Positions 35,436 to 43,981 of a stretch of 64,000 bases of DNA are shown piece by piece. Origin of the DNA: Desulfuribacillus alkaliarsenatis. GTDB taxonomy: Bacteria; Bacillota; Bacilli; Desulfuribacillales; Desulfuribacillaceae. The notes beneath the pieces are model-generated. The model did not search any database, was not told the DNA's origin, and saw only the letters and a program-made list of their open reading frames with translations. A program made the translations under genes and the position numbers. The DNA is taken from NCBI RefSeq assembly GCF_001730225.1, contig NZ_MIJE01000001.1:620001-684000 (forward strand), written 5' to 3'. The stretch's first letter is position 1. The number at the start of each line of letters is the position of its first letter.

Positions 35436-36536
35436 TTGAACATATTTCATACAATTAATTTGCACACGAGTTCTAGTAGCTATGACATTATATTTGGAGA
35501 AGAATTACTTGAGAATATTCATCTAATAAAAGCTATTAAAAACATAAAACCAACAAAGGTTTTAGTTTTATCTGACACAGTCGTTGGTCCATTGTACGCT
35601 AATACAATGCTGCAGTCTTTAAAACAGATGGATATAGATTGTCAATTGTATACAGTTCCTAGCGGAGAAAATTCAAAATCTCTAGCTGTATTTCAAGAAG
35701 TAGTAGGCTACATGCTTGAACAAGGCTTTGATCGCAAATCACTAATTATAGCTCTAGGTGGAGGAGTCGTTGGAGATTTAGGCGGATTTGTAGCTGCTTC
35801 TTTTATGCGGGGGATTCCATTTGTACAAGTTCCAACAACTATCCTAGCACATGATAGTAGTGTAGGTGGGAAGGTAGCGATTAATCACCCCTTAGGAAAG
35901 AATACTATTGGTGCGTTCCATCAGCCGCTTGCGGTTGTTTATGATATGAACACAATAAAGACACTGCCTAAGGAGCAAATAGCTAGTGGAGTGGCGGAAA
36001 TAGTTAAACACGCTCATATTCATAGACCAGAGCTAAATCATTGGCTGATTGAGAATTACCATAAAATTGAACAGTTAGACAACAAGTCTTTAGCTACAAT
36101 GTTATATAAGTCCTGTGAGGTTAAAGCAGAGATTGTTAGTAAGGATGAACGAGAAACTGGTGTTAGGGCTTATTTGAATTTTGGTCATACAATTGCCCAC
36201 GGCATTGAAGGGGCATTAGGGTATGGTAAGATACCACACGGTATAGCTGTAGCAATTGGTATGGTAAGTGCGGCTCTAATAGGATACCAAAAAGGTATAA
36301 CACCAAAGCATGTGTTAACACATATCATAGAAATCAATAAAGCGTTGAAATTGCCGATTCATTTACCTGAGTCTATAGACGAACAGAATGTTATTAATTA
36401 TATTCTCCATGATAAGAAGAATATTGGCGGTCAACTAACATTTGTTCTACTTGAAGAATTAGGTAAGCCAGCGATTATCAGAGGAATAACAACATCTGAG
36501 GTGCTAGATGCGCTTCAGCAGCAAAAACAATTATAA
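35436..36536 (+). CDS. aroB: 3-dehydroquinate synthase
   Basis: AroB makes 3-dehydroquinate from DAHP with NAD and a divalent metal. The 366-residue protein has PSGENSKSL near residue 76, ALGGGVVGDLGGFVAASFMR near 106, the VPTTILAHDSSVGGKVAIN segment, and the metal ligands in EIVKHAHIH and FGHTIAHGIE. The start is TTG at 35436, 17 nt after aroC. In B. subtilis aroH (chorismate mutase) follows; it is absent here, and the trp leader begins right after the stop. Confidence 0.97.
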   Translation: MNIFHTINLHTSSSSYDIIFGEELLENIHLIKAIKNIKPTKVLVLSDTVVGPLYANTMLQSLKQMDIDCQLYTVPSGENSKSLAVFQEVVGYMLEQGFDRKSLIIALGGGVVGDLGGFVAASFMRGIPFVQVPTTILAHDSSVGGKVAINHPLGKNTIGAFHQPLAVVYDMNTIKTLPKEQIASGVAEIVKHAHIHRPELNHWLIENYHKIEQLDNKSLATMLYKSCEVKAEIVSKDERETGVRAYLNFGHTIAHGIEGALGYGKIPHGIAVAIGMVSAALIGYQKGITPKHVLTHIIEINKALKLPIHLPESIDEQNVINYILHDKKNIGGQLTFVLLEELGKPAIIRGITTSEVLDALQQQKQL

Positions 36537-36543
36537 TAAATAG

Positions 36544-36572
36544 TTGCTTTTGTGAACAAATGATGGTAGAAT
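36544..36572 (+). promoter_or_regulatory. Promoter of the trp operon
   Basis: TTGCTT (36544-36549), a 17-nt spacer and TAGAAT (36567-36572) preceded by TGG (extended -10). The predicted start near 36579 gives a leader of about 205 nt before the trpE ATG, close to the B. subtilis trp leader length. Confidence 0.65.
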
Positions 36573-36620
36573 TTTTTTAAGTTTAGTTAGAGAAAGTATA
36601 GAGTCGAGATATATGTAATT

Positions 36621-36673
36621 TAGTTGAGAATAGTTGAGCAGAGTAGAGACGAGTATAGTTGAGCAGAGCGTAG
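36621..36673 (+). promoter_or_regulatory. TRAP-binding site: eleven (G/T)AG triplets at 5-nt period
   Basis: Triplets begin at 36621, 36626, 36631, 36636, 36641, 36646, 36651, 36656, 36661, 36666 and 36671, in the order TAG, GAG, TAG, GAG, GAG, GAG, GAG, TAG, GAG, GAG, TAG, each separated by exactly two bases. Eleven repeats match the eleven subunits of TRAP, encoded at 14991. Further GAG/TAG triplets occur upstream (36584-36608) but are irregularly spaced. Confidence 0.95.
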
Positions 36674-36715
36674 TGTGATAACACCATACGTTTAATTTGC
36701 TATAATTGTGTCTCT
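36645..36715 (+). promoter_or_regulatory. Predicted trp antiterminator pairing
   Basis: AGAGAC (36645-36650), lying inside the TRAP repeats, can pair with GTCTCT (36710-36715), the terminator left arm. TATA (36654-36657) can pair with TATA (36701-36704). TRAP bound to the repeats would block this and let the terminator form. The pairing is my prediction. Confidence 0.5.
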
Positions 36716-36733
36716 TAATAGAGACACTTTTTT
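36708..36733 (+). terminator. trp attenuator terminator
   Basis: GTGTCTC (36708-36714) pairs perfectly with GAGACAC (36721-36727) over a TTAATA loop, then six T (36728-36733). It lies between the TRAP site and trpE, as in B. subtilis. Confidence 0.92.
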
Positions 36734-36759
36734 GATTAATCTATATTCATCCTCTCATG

Positions 36760-36777
36760 CTCTCCCAAAAAGGAGAG
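36760..36777 (+). promoter_or_regulatory. Hairpin covering the trpE ribosome-binding site
   Basis: CTCTCC (36760-36765) pairs perfectly with GGAGAG (36772-36777), which is the trpE Shine-Dalgarno sequence seven bases before the ATG at 36784. It would repress translation when formed. Confidence 0.6.
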
Positions 36778-36783
36778 ATTCAA

Positions 36784-38316
36784 ATGTACCCTTCGTTTTT
36801 AGAGTTTAGTAATTACGCATCATCATACCAATTAATACCTGTTTCCAAAGAATATATGGCCGATTTTGAAACACCAATTAGTATTTTCAATAGAATTGTT
36901 CATGAGAAAAATGTATTTCTCTTAGAAAGCGTTGAAGGAGGAGAAAAATGGGCACGGTACTCCTTTATCGGCAAGAATCCATTTTTAATTGCAACGCTAC
37001 TCAATAAGACTATCAGTTTGAAAGGCACGATTAACAAAAATATCCACTCAGAATCACCGTTAAAAGAATTAGAACGGATTATAAGTCAGTATAAAAGTCC
37101 AATTATTAAAGGATTACCTCCTTTTACTGGTGGTGCTGTCGGATACTTCTCCTATAATGTAACACGTTACTTTGAAAACCTTCCAGAGAAGGATGGGGTT
37201 CACGAAACACCTGACGCATGTTTCTTGTTCTGTGATGAAATTATCGTCTATGATCATAAGCACCAAAAAATCATTATTATTGCAAATGTTAAAATAAATA
37301 AACAGGCTTCCCACGTAGAGCTACAAGAGCAATATATAGATGCGGAAAAACGCATTGATAAAATGTATGAAAAATTAACAGGCTTAGGGTCGAAAATAGA
37401 GCAGAAAAATGGTTTTGCACCTGTTTTAACAAAGAAGGAATTAGCAACCCCGTTAGAAAATCGAACCCATAGTGATACAACCCGAGATGAATTTCATCAA
37501 ATGGTTAAAAAGGCGAAGGATTATATTAAAGCAGGTGACATATTCCAAGTTGTATTATCTCAAAAGTGGAAGATTGACACCTATGCAACTCCCTTCGAAA
37601 CATATAGAATACTTAGAACACTTAACCCTTCACCATATATGTATTACTTAGACATTGAAGGTTTAAAAGTAGTAGGTACTTCCCCTGAATTACTTGTACG
37701 CGTGACTGATAAATGTGTAGAGACACGACCAATTGCTGGCACAAGACCTAGGGGAGAAACCAAAGCTGAAGACATTAAACACGAGCAAGATTTACTTGCA
37801 GACCCTAAGGAACGATCAGAGCATTTGATGCTAGTTGATTTGGGGCGAAATGATGTTGGTAGAGTTAGTAAATACGGCTCTGTTAATGTCTCACAATTCA
37901 TGGATATAGAACGCTATTCCCATGTAATGCATATTGTTTCTCATGTACAGGGACAGCTTAAGGATCAATTAACGCCATTTGATGCCTTAGAAGGATGCTT
38001 CCCAGCAGGTACGGTATCAGGTGCTCCGAAAGTACGTGCAATGGAAATAATTGCAGAGCTAGAGAAGCAAAGCCGTGGACTCTATGCAGGTGCAATTGGA
38101 TACCTAGGCTTTTCAGGAAACTTTGATAGCTGTATTACTATTCGAACGATTGTATTTGAAAACGGATCAGCCTATCTCCAGGCAGGAGCAGGTGTAGTAC
38201 ATGATTCAGACCCTGAACTAGAATATAAAGAAACTATAAATAAGGCCCGTGCATTAATGAAGGCTATTGAAAAGGCTGAACAAGTATTCTATGAAAGGGT
38301 GGAGCTAAATGCTTAA
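36784..38316 (+). CDS. trpE: Anthranilate synthase component I
   Basis: TrpE makes anthranilate from chorismate with ammonia supplied by an amidotransferase subunit. The 510-residue protein has the tryptophan feedback-binding motif (LLESVEGGEKWARYSF near residue 46), then PIAGTRPRG, DLGRNDVGRV and GTVSGAPKVRAMEI of the chorismate-binding domain. The ATG at 36784 follows AAAGGAGAG; an ATG at 36757 would lie upstream of that site. No trpG is in the operon, so as in Bacillus a shared PabA/TrpG is expected elsewhere. It overlaps trpD by 8 nt. Confidence 0.97.
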   Translation: MYPSFLEFSNYASSYQLIPVSKEYMADFETPISIFNRIVHEKNVFLLESVEGGEKWARYSFIGKNPFLIATLLNKTISLKGTINKNIHSESPLKELERIISQYKSPIIKGLPPFTGGAVGYFSYNVTRYFENLPEKDGVHETPDACFLFCDEIIVYDHKHQKIIIIANVKINKQASHVELQEQYIDAEKRIDKMYEKLTGLGSKIEQKNGFAPVLTKKELATPLENRTHSDTTRDEFHQMVKKAKDYIKAGDIFQVVLSQKWKIDTYATPFETYRILRTLNPSPYMYYLDIEGLKVVGTSPELLVRVTDKCVETRPIAGTRPRGETKAEDIKHEQDLLADPKERSEHLMLVDLGRNDVGRVSKYGSVNVSQFMDIERYSHVMHIVSHVQGQLKDQLTPFDALEGCFPAGTVSGAPKVRAMEIIAELEKQSRGLYAGAIGYLGFSGNFDSCITIRTIVFENGSAYLQAGAGVVHDSDPELEYKETINKARALMKAIEKAEQVFYERVELNA

Positions 38317-39349
38317 ACAGTTTATTGAAATAATAGATACAGGAACAAGCTTAACGAGTGAGCAGGCAGAGCAAGCATTATCAATTATAATGGATGGTAA
38401 TGCAGATAATAATCAAATTGAGCATTTATTACTCTCACTTTCAAACAAAGGTGAACACATTACAGAGTTAGTGGGCTTTGCCAAAGCAATGCGAGCTCAT
38501 TCGATTTCTGTTAATTTAGATAATAGTAATCTACTAGATACCTGCGGTACAGGTGGTGATGGTGGTAATATATTTAACATATCTACTGCCGTTGCATTTG
38601 TAGCAGCCGCAGCTGGTATCCCAGTAGCAAAGCATGGAAATCGTGCTGTATCTGGAAAGAGTGGCAGCGTAGATGTTCTCGAAGCATTAGGGATTAATAT
38701 TCAATTAGACCAGCTTCAAAGCCAACATATCTTTAACGAGACAAATCTAGTATTTCTATTCGCACAACAGCATCACCCAACAATGAAGTACGTAGCTCCA
38801 ATTAGAAAAAAACTACAAAGACGAACTATTTTTAATATGGTAGGACCTTTAACAAACCCAGCAGGGGCTAGTTATCAAATAATTGGGGTGTATAGTGAAT
38901 CTTTAGCAGAACAACTTGGTGAAGCTCTTTTAGAGCTTGGGGGCAAGCAAGCGCTTATTGTCCATAGTCACTCGGGGCTAGATGAATTGAGTATAGATGG
39001 AGCAAATACAATTGTAGAAATTCGTAATGGGGAACTGCGTAAATATACTATCACACCAGAAGAAGTAGGCCTACAAAAAGGTCCATTATGTGAAGTGTCA
39101 GGCGGAAGTGCTAAAGAAAATGCAGAAACTATTGTAGATGTTTTTAGAGGCACTAACAAAGGTGTTGATAGGGATATGCTCGTGTTCAATGCTGGAGCTG
39201 CTTTATATATTGCTGACAAATGTAAATCTATAGCTGAGGGAGTACAGCTTGTAGAAATGTTACTAGATTCTAAACAAGTATATAAAAAATATCAGCAATA
39301 CAAACAACTATCAAACCAATTCATAGGAACTGAGGGAGCTATATCATGA
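38309..39349 (+). CDS. trpD: Anthranilate phosphoribosyltransferase
   Basis: TrpD joins anthranilate and PRPP. The 346-residue protein has the PRPP-binding motif DTCGTGGDGGNIFNIST near residue 74, KHGNRAVSGKSGSVDVLEALG near 107, and FAQQHHPTMKYVAPIRK near 148, all standard for the family. It overlaps both trpE (8 nt) and trpC (4 nt), so translation is coupled along the operon. Nothing unusual is seen. Confidence 0.97.
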   Translation: MLKQFIEIIDTGTSLTSEQAEQALSIIMDGNADNNQIEHLLLSLSNKGEHITELVGFAKAMRAHSISVNLDNSNLLDTCGTGGDGGNIFNISTAVAFVAAAAGIPVAKHGNRAVSGKSGSVDVLEALGINIQLDQLQSQHIFNETNLVFLFAQQHHPTMKYVAPIRKKLQRRTIFNMVGPLTNPAGASYQIIGVYSESLAEQLGEALLELGGKQALIVHSHSGLDELSIDGANTIVEIRNGELRKYTITPEEVGLQKGPLCEVSGGSAKENAETIVDVFRGTNKGVDRDMLVFNAGAALYIADKCKSIAEGVQLVEMLLDSKQVYKKYQQYKQLSNQFIGTEGAIS

Positions 39350-40134
39350 TATTAGACAAAATAGTAGCAGTCAAAAGACAAGAAGCAGAAATATTACGTA
39401 ATTATTATATAGAAAATAACTACCGCGCAGAGCTCAGACAGGCTCTACCAGTGAGGAATTTTTATCAAAACTTAAAAGAGCACAGTCGCACATACAAGCT
39501 TGCTATTATAGCCGAGGTAAAAAAAGCATCACCTTCTAAAGGTATTATAAGAGAAGACTTTAATCCAACTGAAATAGCAAACGAGTATGCAGAGAGTGAT
39601 GTAGCAGCGATTTCAGTATTGACAGATACAGAATTTTTCAAGGGTGATTTTAAATACTTGCAGCAGATTCGTAAGCATGTACAGCTACCACTTCTATGTA
39701 AAGATTTTATTATTAGTCCCTATCAAGTCATTCATGCACGTTTACACGGTGCCGATGCAATCCTATTGATTGCCAAAATTTTAGAAAAAGAGGATTTAAT
39801 GGGGTTATACCAATTTGCCACTGATTTAGGCATGGATTGTCTGATTGAAATTCATGATGGCTTAGATTTAGAAAAGGCCCTATCCATAGAGGCTAAGATT
39901 ATTGGAATAAATAATCGTAACTTAGATACCTTCGAAACAGATATTAAGAACACAGAGAAATGGCTCAAGCATATACCTGAGCAAATCATTACAATAAGTG
40001 AAAGTGGTATACACAATGCAGCAGATAGTAAACAAGTTAACGAGTATGGTGCTAATGGTATCTTAGTTGGAGAGTCATTAATGAGGTCTAAATCTATCTC
40101 AGAAAAAGTTAAAGAGCTTCGTTTAGAGGAGTGA
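39346..40134 (+). CDS. trpC: Indole-3-glycerol phosphate synthase
   Basis: TrpC closes the indole ring. The 262-residue TIM barrel has IAEVKKASPSKGIIRED near residue 54, SVLTDTEFFKGD near 87, PLLCKDFIISPYQV near 110, GINNRNLDTFETD near 185 and SESGI near 217. Catalytic Lys and Glu residues fall in these segments. It starts in the trpD stop (ATGA) and is followed by trpF after 6 nt. Confidence 0.96.
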   Translation: MILDKIVAVKRQEAEILRNYYIENNYRAELRQALPVRNFYQNLKEHSRTYKLAIIAEVKKASPSKGIIREDFNPTEIANEYAESDVAAISVLTDTEFFKGDFKYLQQIRKHVQLPLLCKDFIISPYQVIHARLHGADAILLIAKILEKEDLMGLYQFATDLGMDCLIEIHDGLDLEKALSIEAKIIGINNRNLDTFETDIKNTEKWLKHIPEQIITISESGIHNAADSKQVNEYGANGILVGESLMRSKSISEKVKELRLEE

Positions 40135-40140
40135 TATTTT

Positions 40141-40851
40141 ATGCTAAAGGTAAAGATTTGCGGAGTCCAGGATGTAGCCACGGTTACTAACTTACTAAAG
40201 CGAAAAGTAGATTATATAGGAATGATTTTTGCGGAAAGCAAACGAAAGGTAAAGCAAGCTATGCTGCAGGAATGCAGAGTGGTAGTAGAATCGGCACAGC
40301 AAACATCGACGAATACAAAGTTTGTAGCTGTATTTTTAAACCAACCATACGATGAAATAGTATCAGCTTTAGAGCAATTTCCTTTTCAGGTTGTTCAGTT
40401 GCATGGGCAGGAGACAATTGGCGATTGCAAAAAATTAAAAAGACAATTTCCTCATCTTAAAATTATAAAAACACTATCAGTACCTGTTAGTGTCATAGAT
40501 GAAACAATGCTAATACAAGATTTGCAGCGAAGCATTTCTTATTATCGTCAAGTGGTTGAGGGCTTTTTATTAGATACAAAGGTAGGCAGTCAGCATGGCG
40601 GAACAGGCATAAGCTTTCCTTGGGATATAGTAAAACCTATATTTAACAACCCCTTTAGAAACTATCAGCTAGGTATTGCGGGAGGGTTATCAGCAGCAAA
40701 TATAGATCAGCTATTATCTGTAATATCACCTGATTTCGTTGATATAAATAGTGGCGTCGAAACAGATGGACGCAAAGATATTAAAAAAACAAATCAATTA
40801 TTAAACCTACTGGAGGCATCTCATAATGAACCCTGTCGAACAATCTCTTAA
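40141..40851 (+). CDS. trpF: Phosphoribosylanthranilate isomerase
   Basis: TrpF carries out the Amadori rearrangement of phosphoribosylanthranilate. The 236-residue protein begins [14 protein letters not shown] (catalytic Cys7) and keeps [30 protein letters not shown] and [11 protein letters not shown]. It is somewhat longer than many TrpF proteins because of a longer middle segment near residues 115-140. The stop lies 26 nt inside trpB, an unusually long but plausible overlap. Confidence 0.94.
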   Translation: MLKVKICGVQDVATVTNLLKRKVDYIGMIFAESKRKVKQAMLQECRVVVESAQQTSTNTKFVAVFLNQPYDEIVSALEQFPFQVVQLHGQETIGDCKKLKRQFPHLKIIKTLSVPVSVIDETMLIQDLQRSISYYRQVVEGFLLDTKVGSQHGGTGISFPWDIVKPIFNNPFRNYQLGIAGGLSAANIDQLLSVISPDFVDINSGVETDGRKDIKKTNQLLNLLEASHNEPCRTIS

Positions 40852-42028
40852 TCATAAACAGACACGTTTTGGTGAGTTTGGTGGTCAATTTGTACCTGAA
40901 ACCCTAATGTATGCTGTTGAAGAACTTGAGCAAGAATTTAATAGATATAAGGAAGACGAAGATTTTATTAATGAATACAAACAGCTGTTAAAGAATTATT
41001 CAGGAAGAGAAACGCCTTTATACTTCGCACAAAGGCTAACAGAAAAGCTTGGTGGAGCAAAGGTTTACCTGAAGCGTGAAGATTTAAATCATACTGGTGC
41101 CCATAAAATCAATAACACAATAGGGCAAGCATTACTAGCAAAAAAAATGGGCAAGAATAAAATAGTAGCAGAAACAGGTGCTGGTCAGCATGGTGTTGCA
41201 ACGGCTACAGTATGTGCATTGTTAGGTCTAGAATGTATAGTATTCATGGGTGAAGAAGATGTCCGAAGGCAAAAGCTCAATGTGTTTCGAATGGAATTAT
41301 TAGGTGCTAAGGTAGAGGCTGTCACATCTGGAACGAAGACTTTAAAGGATGCAACTAATGAAGCTTTAAGATATTGGGTTAGTAATGTGGAAGATACTTT
41401 CTATATAATCGGTTCTGTTGTTGGACCGCATCCATATCCTACGATTGTGCGCGAATTCCAAAGGGTAATTGGTGATGAAGCGAGAAAACAGATGCTAGAA
41501 TCATACGGAAAGCTTCCTGAATGTGTAATTGCATGTGTAGGAGGAGGTAGTAACGCTATTGGAATGTTCACTGCTTTCTTAAAAGACCAGCAGGTAAATT
41601 TAATTGGAGTAGAGGCTGCCGGGGAAGGTGTAAACACAGAGCGACATGCTGCTACAATGACAAAGGGTAGTATCGGAATTCTGCATGGTATGAAAACATA
41701 TTTACTGCAGGATAAGTATGGTCAGATATTACCTGTACATTCTATATCTGCTGGTTTAGATTACCCAGGAATCGGACCAGAGCATGCATTTTTAAAAGAT
41801 AGTGGTAGAGTTAAGTACCATGCTATAACTGACGATGAAGCTTTAGCGGCATTTATGGAACTGAGTAAGCTAGAGGGTATTATCCCAGCATTAGAAAGCT
41901 CCCATGCAGTCGCGGAAGCGATTAAACTTGCTCCAACAATGAGAAAGGAAGAAAGTATTGTGATTTGTTTGTCAGGTAGAGGAGATAAAGACGTAAATAC
42001 TGTACTAGAGTACCTAGGAGGTAACTAA
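40826..42028 (+). CDS. trpB: Tryptophan synthase beta chain
   Basis: TrpB condenses indole with serine using pyridoxal phosphate. The 400-residue protein has [14 protein letters not shown] near residue 12, the PLP lysine in [19 protein letters not shown] near 90, [17 protein letters not shown] near 112, and the phosphate-binding [13 protein letters not shown] near 233. This is the TrpB1 type that works with TrpA. GGAGG at 40811-40815 gives the start at 40826. Confidence 0.97.
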   Translation: MNPVEQSLNHKQTRFGEFGGQFVPETLMYAVEELEQEFNRYKEDEDFINEYKQLLKNYSGRETPLYFAQRLTEKLGGAKVYLKREDLNHTGAHKINNTIGQALLAKKMGKNKIVAETGAGQHGVATATVCALLGLECIVFMGEEDVRRQKLNVFRMELLGAKVEAVTSGTKTLKDATNEALRYWVSNVEDTFYIIGSVVGPHPYPTIVREFQRVIGDEARKQMLESYGKLPECVIACVGGGSNAIGMFTAFLKDQQVNLIGVEAAGEGVNTERHAATMTKGSIGILHGMKTYLLQDKYGQILPVHSISAGLDYPGIGPEHAFLKDSGRVKYHAITDDEALAAFMELSKLEGIIPALESSHAVAEAIKLAPTMRKEESIVICLSGRGDKDVNTVLEYLGGN

Positions 42029-42030
42029 AC

Positions 42031-42810
42031 ATGAATAAATTATTTGTACCGTTTATAACTGCTGGGTACCCTTCGCTAGATATAACTAAGGAAATTATTA
42101 GAGAGTTTAATGATATGCAGATACCTTATGTAGAATTGGGAGTCCCTTACTCTGATCCCTTAGCAGATGGGCCAACAATTCAGCGTGCCAGTGATATCGC
42201 CTTAGCAAATGGAGCTAATTTAGATACCATCTTTGATATGATATCAAGTATTGCAGAACCACTATCATCAAAGCTCATAATATTCAGCTATTATAATCCG
42301 CTTTATGTATACGGTTTTAAAAAGTTTTGTGAAAAATGTAAAAAGCTAGGAATCTATGGAGTACTGATACCAGATTTGCCGAAGGAAGAGGAGCATGAAG
42401 TAATTAGTTTAATAAATGATTATGATTTAGTTTTAATACCATTAGTTACACCAACCTCGGCGTCTAGACTACAACTAATCTTAGAAGGTAAAGATAGAGG
42501 ATTTATTTATTGTGTATCTTCATTAGGAGTAACTGGGGAACGACAAAGCTTTCACAGCAATTTAGAGAAATTTATAGACAAGGTTAAGTCAATTTCAGAT
42601 CTACCTGTTGTTGTTGGTTTTGGAGTTTCTAGTCGAGAGCAAGCTGAAGACATATGTAATTTTGCCGACGGAGTCATTGTTGGCAGCAAAATAATAAATA
42701 TTATAACAAATGCTTTCGAAAAGTTTATTGATCAGAAAACGCCAGCGTTTATCGCTAAGGAAGTACGAAAGAATGTTGAAAATATTTGCCCCTATGTGTA
42801 CAATAAATAA
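42031..42810 (+). CDS. trpA: Tryptophan synthase alpha chain
   Basis: TrpA releases indole from indole-3-glycerol phosphate. The 259-residue TIM barrel has FITAGYPSLDIT at the N-terminus, the catalytic Glu in PYVELGVPYSDPLADGPTIQ near residue 32, and LIPDLPKEEEHEV near 113 with the catalytic Asp. It begins 2 nt after trpB. The hisC gene that follows in B. subtilis is absent; tyrA comes next. Confidence 0.95.
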   Translation: MNKLFVPFITAGYPSLDITKEIIREFNDMQIPYVELGVPYSDPLADGPTIQRASDIALANGANLDTIFDMISSIAEPLSSKLIIFSYYNPLYVYGFKKFCEKCKKLGIYGVLIPDLPKEEEHEVISLINDYDLVLIPLVTPTSASRLQLILEGKDRGFIYCVSSLGVTGERQSFHSNLEKFIDKVKSISDLPVVVGFGVSSREQAEDICNFADGVIVGSKIINIITNAFEKFIDQKTPAFIAKEVRKNVENICPYVYNK

Positions 42811-42836
42811 AACTAGAAACAAAGGAGCAATATTAA

Positions 42837-43952
42837 GTGAATAATCATATAGATAAACAGCAAATATGTATCATAGGCGTCGGGCTAATCGGTGGTTCGA
42901 TTGCCTTATCTATTAAGGAAACCTTTAGCGAATACGATATCGTCGGAATAGATACGGAGTTAGCCTATATACATGAAGCTATTTCCTTAGGTGTAATTGA
43001 CTGGGGAACTGTGGATTTAAATCAAGGAGTTGAAAATGCAGATATCATTATCATAGCGACACCTGTTAAAGTTACGGAACAGGTTATTCAAAAGCTATGT
43101 AAAATTGATTTAAAGGAAACATGCATAGTTACAGATGTAGGAAGTACCAAGGACAACATATATGATATGGCTAACTGCTTCCGTGACAAAAATGTGTCTT
43201 TCATCGGTGGGCACCCTATGGCTGGGTCGGAGCGATCTGGTGTAAAGGCAGCTAACCGTAGACTGTTTGAGAACGCTTATTATGTGCTTACACCAAGTGA
43301 CTGGGCAACAGAACAGGATATTGAGACATTAAAGCATGTTCTAGAATCGACCAAGGCTGAAATAATTGTCATGCCAGCTAAAACACATGACCAAGTAGTG
43401 GGAGCGATTAGCCACTTACCGCATATTGTTGCATCTGCACTTGTAAATCTTATTCGAGAGAAAAAGGATAATCCATATTACACAGCATTAGCTGCAGGAG
43501 GCTTTCGTGATATAACGAGAATTGCATCGGCTAATGTAGATATGTGGAGAGATATTACTGTAAGTAATCGCGAATCAATCCTAGAATTACTTAACGATTG
43601 GGAGCGACACATTGCAGAAATTAAAGAAGCAATAGAGATTAATGACATTAAGGGAATTGAAGATTTCTTTCAAACAGCAAAAAACTATCGTGATGACTTA
43701 CCTATCCGTCAGCAAAGTCTAATTCACCAAGCGTATCAAATCAATGTTGATGTGCCTGACCATCCAGGTGTTATTGGTAATATTGCTAGTGTTCTAGGCA
43801 GGGGTGGGGTTAATATTAGAAATATATATATTACACACAACCGAGAGCGTGGCGAAGGTGCAATGCGTTTAACCTTTACGACGAGAGAGCTACAGAAGCA
43901 AGCTTACGATACATTAACTACTGCTGGTTACACAGTACAATTAGAAGATTAA
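42837..43952 (+). CDS. tyrA: Prephenate dehydrogenase with ACT domain
   Basis: TyrA oxidises prephenate to 4-hydroxyphenylpyruvate in tyrosine synthesis. The 371-residue protein has an N-terminal NAD-binding fold (CIIGVGLIGGSIALSI near residue 11), VTDVGSTKDNIYD near 99, the GGHPMAGSERSGV signature near 124, and a C-terminal ACT regulatory domain from about 298 (INVDVPDHPGVIGNIASVL). The start is GTG at 42837 after AAAGGAG. The ACT domain suggests feedback by an amino acid, probably tyrosine. Confidence 0.96.
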   Translation: MNNHIDKQQICIIGVGLIGGSIALSIKETFSEYDIVGIDTELAYIHEAISLGVIDWGTVDLNQGVENADIIIIATPVKVTEQVIQKLCKIDLKETCIVTDVGSTKDNIYDMANCFRDKNVSFIGGHPMAGSERSGVKAANRRLFENAYYVLTPSDWATEQDIETLKHVLESTKAEIIVMPAKTHDQVVGAISHLPHIVASALVNLIREKKDNPYYTALAAGGFRDITRIASANVDMWRDITVSNRESILELLNDWERHIAEIKEAIEINDIKGIEDFFQTAKNYRDDLPIRQQSLIHQAYQINVDVPDHPGVIGNIASVLGRGGVNIRNIYITHNRERGEGAMRLTFTTRELQKQAYDTLTTAGYTVQLED

Positions 43953-43981
43953 TATATTATTCTAGGAATGGAGTATACATT

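Noticed and set aside
36584-36608. Additional TAG/GAG triplets counted as part of the TRAP site
   Set aside because: Their spacing is irregular and an AT stretch separates them from the eleven evenly spaced triplets.
36698-36706. TGC-TATAAT as a second trp promoter
   Set aside because: Its start would fall inside the terminator hairpin and no -35 is present; TATA here fits better as one arm of the antiterminator.
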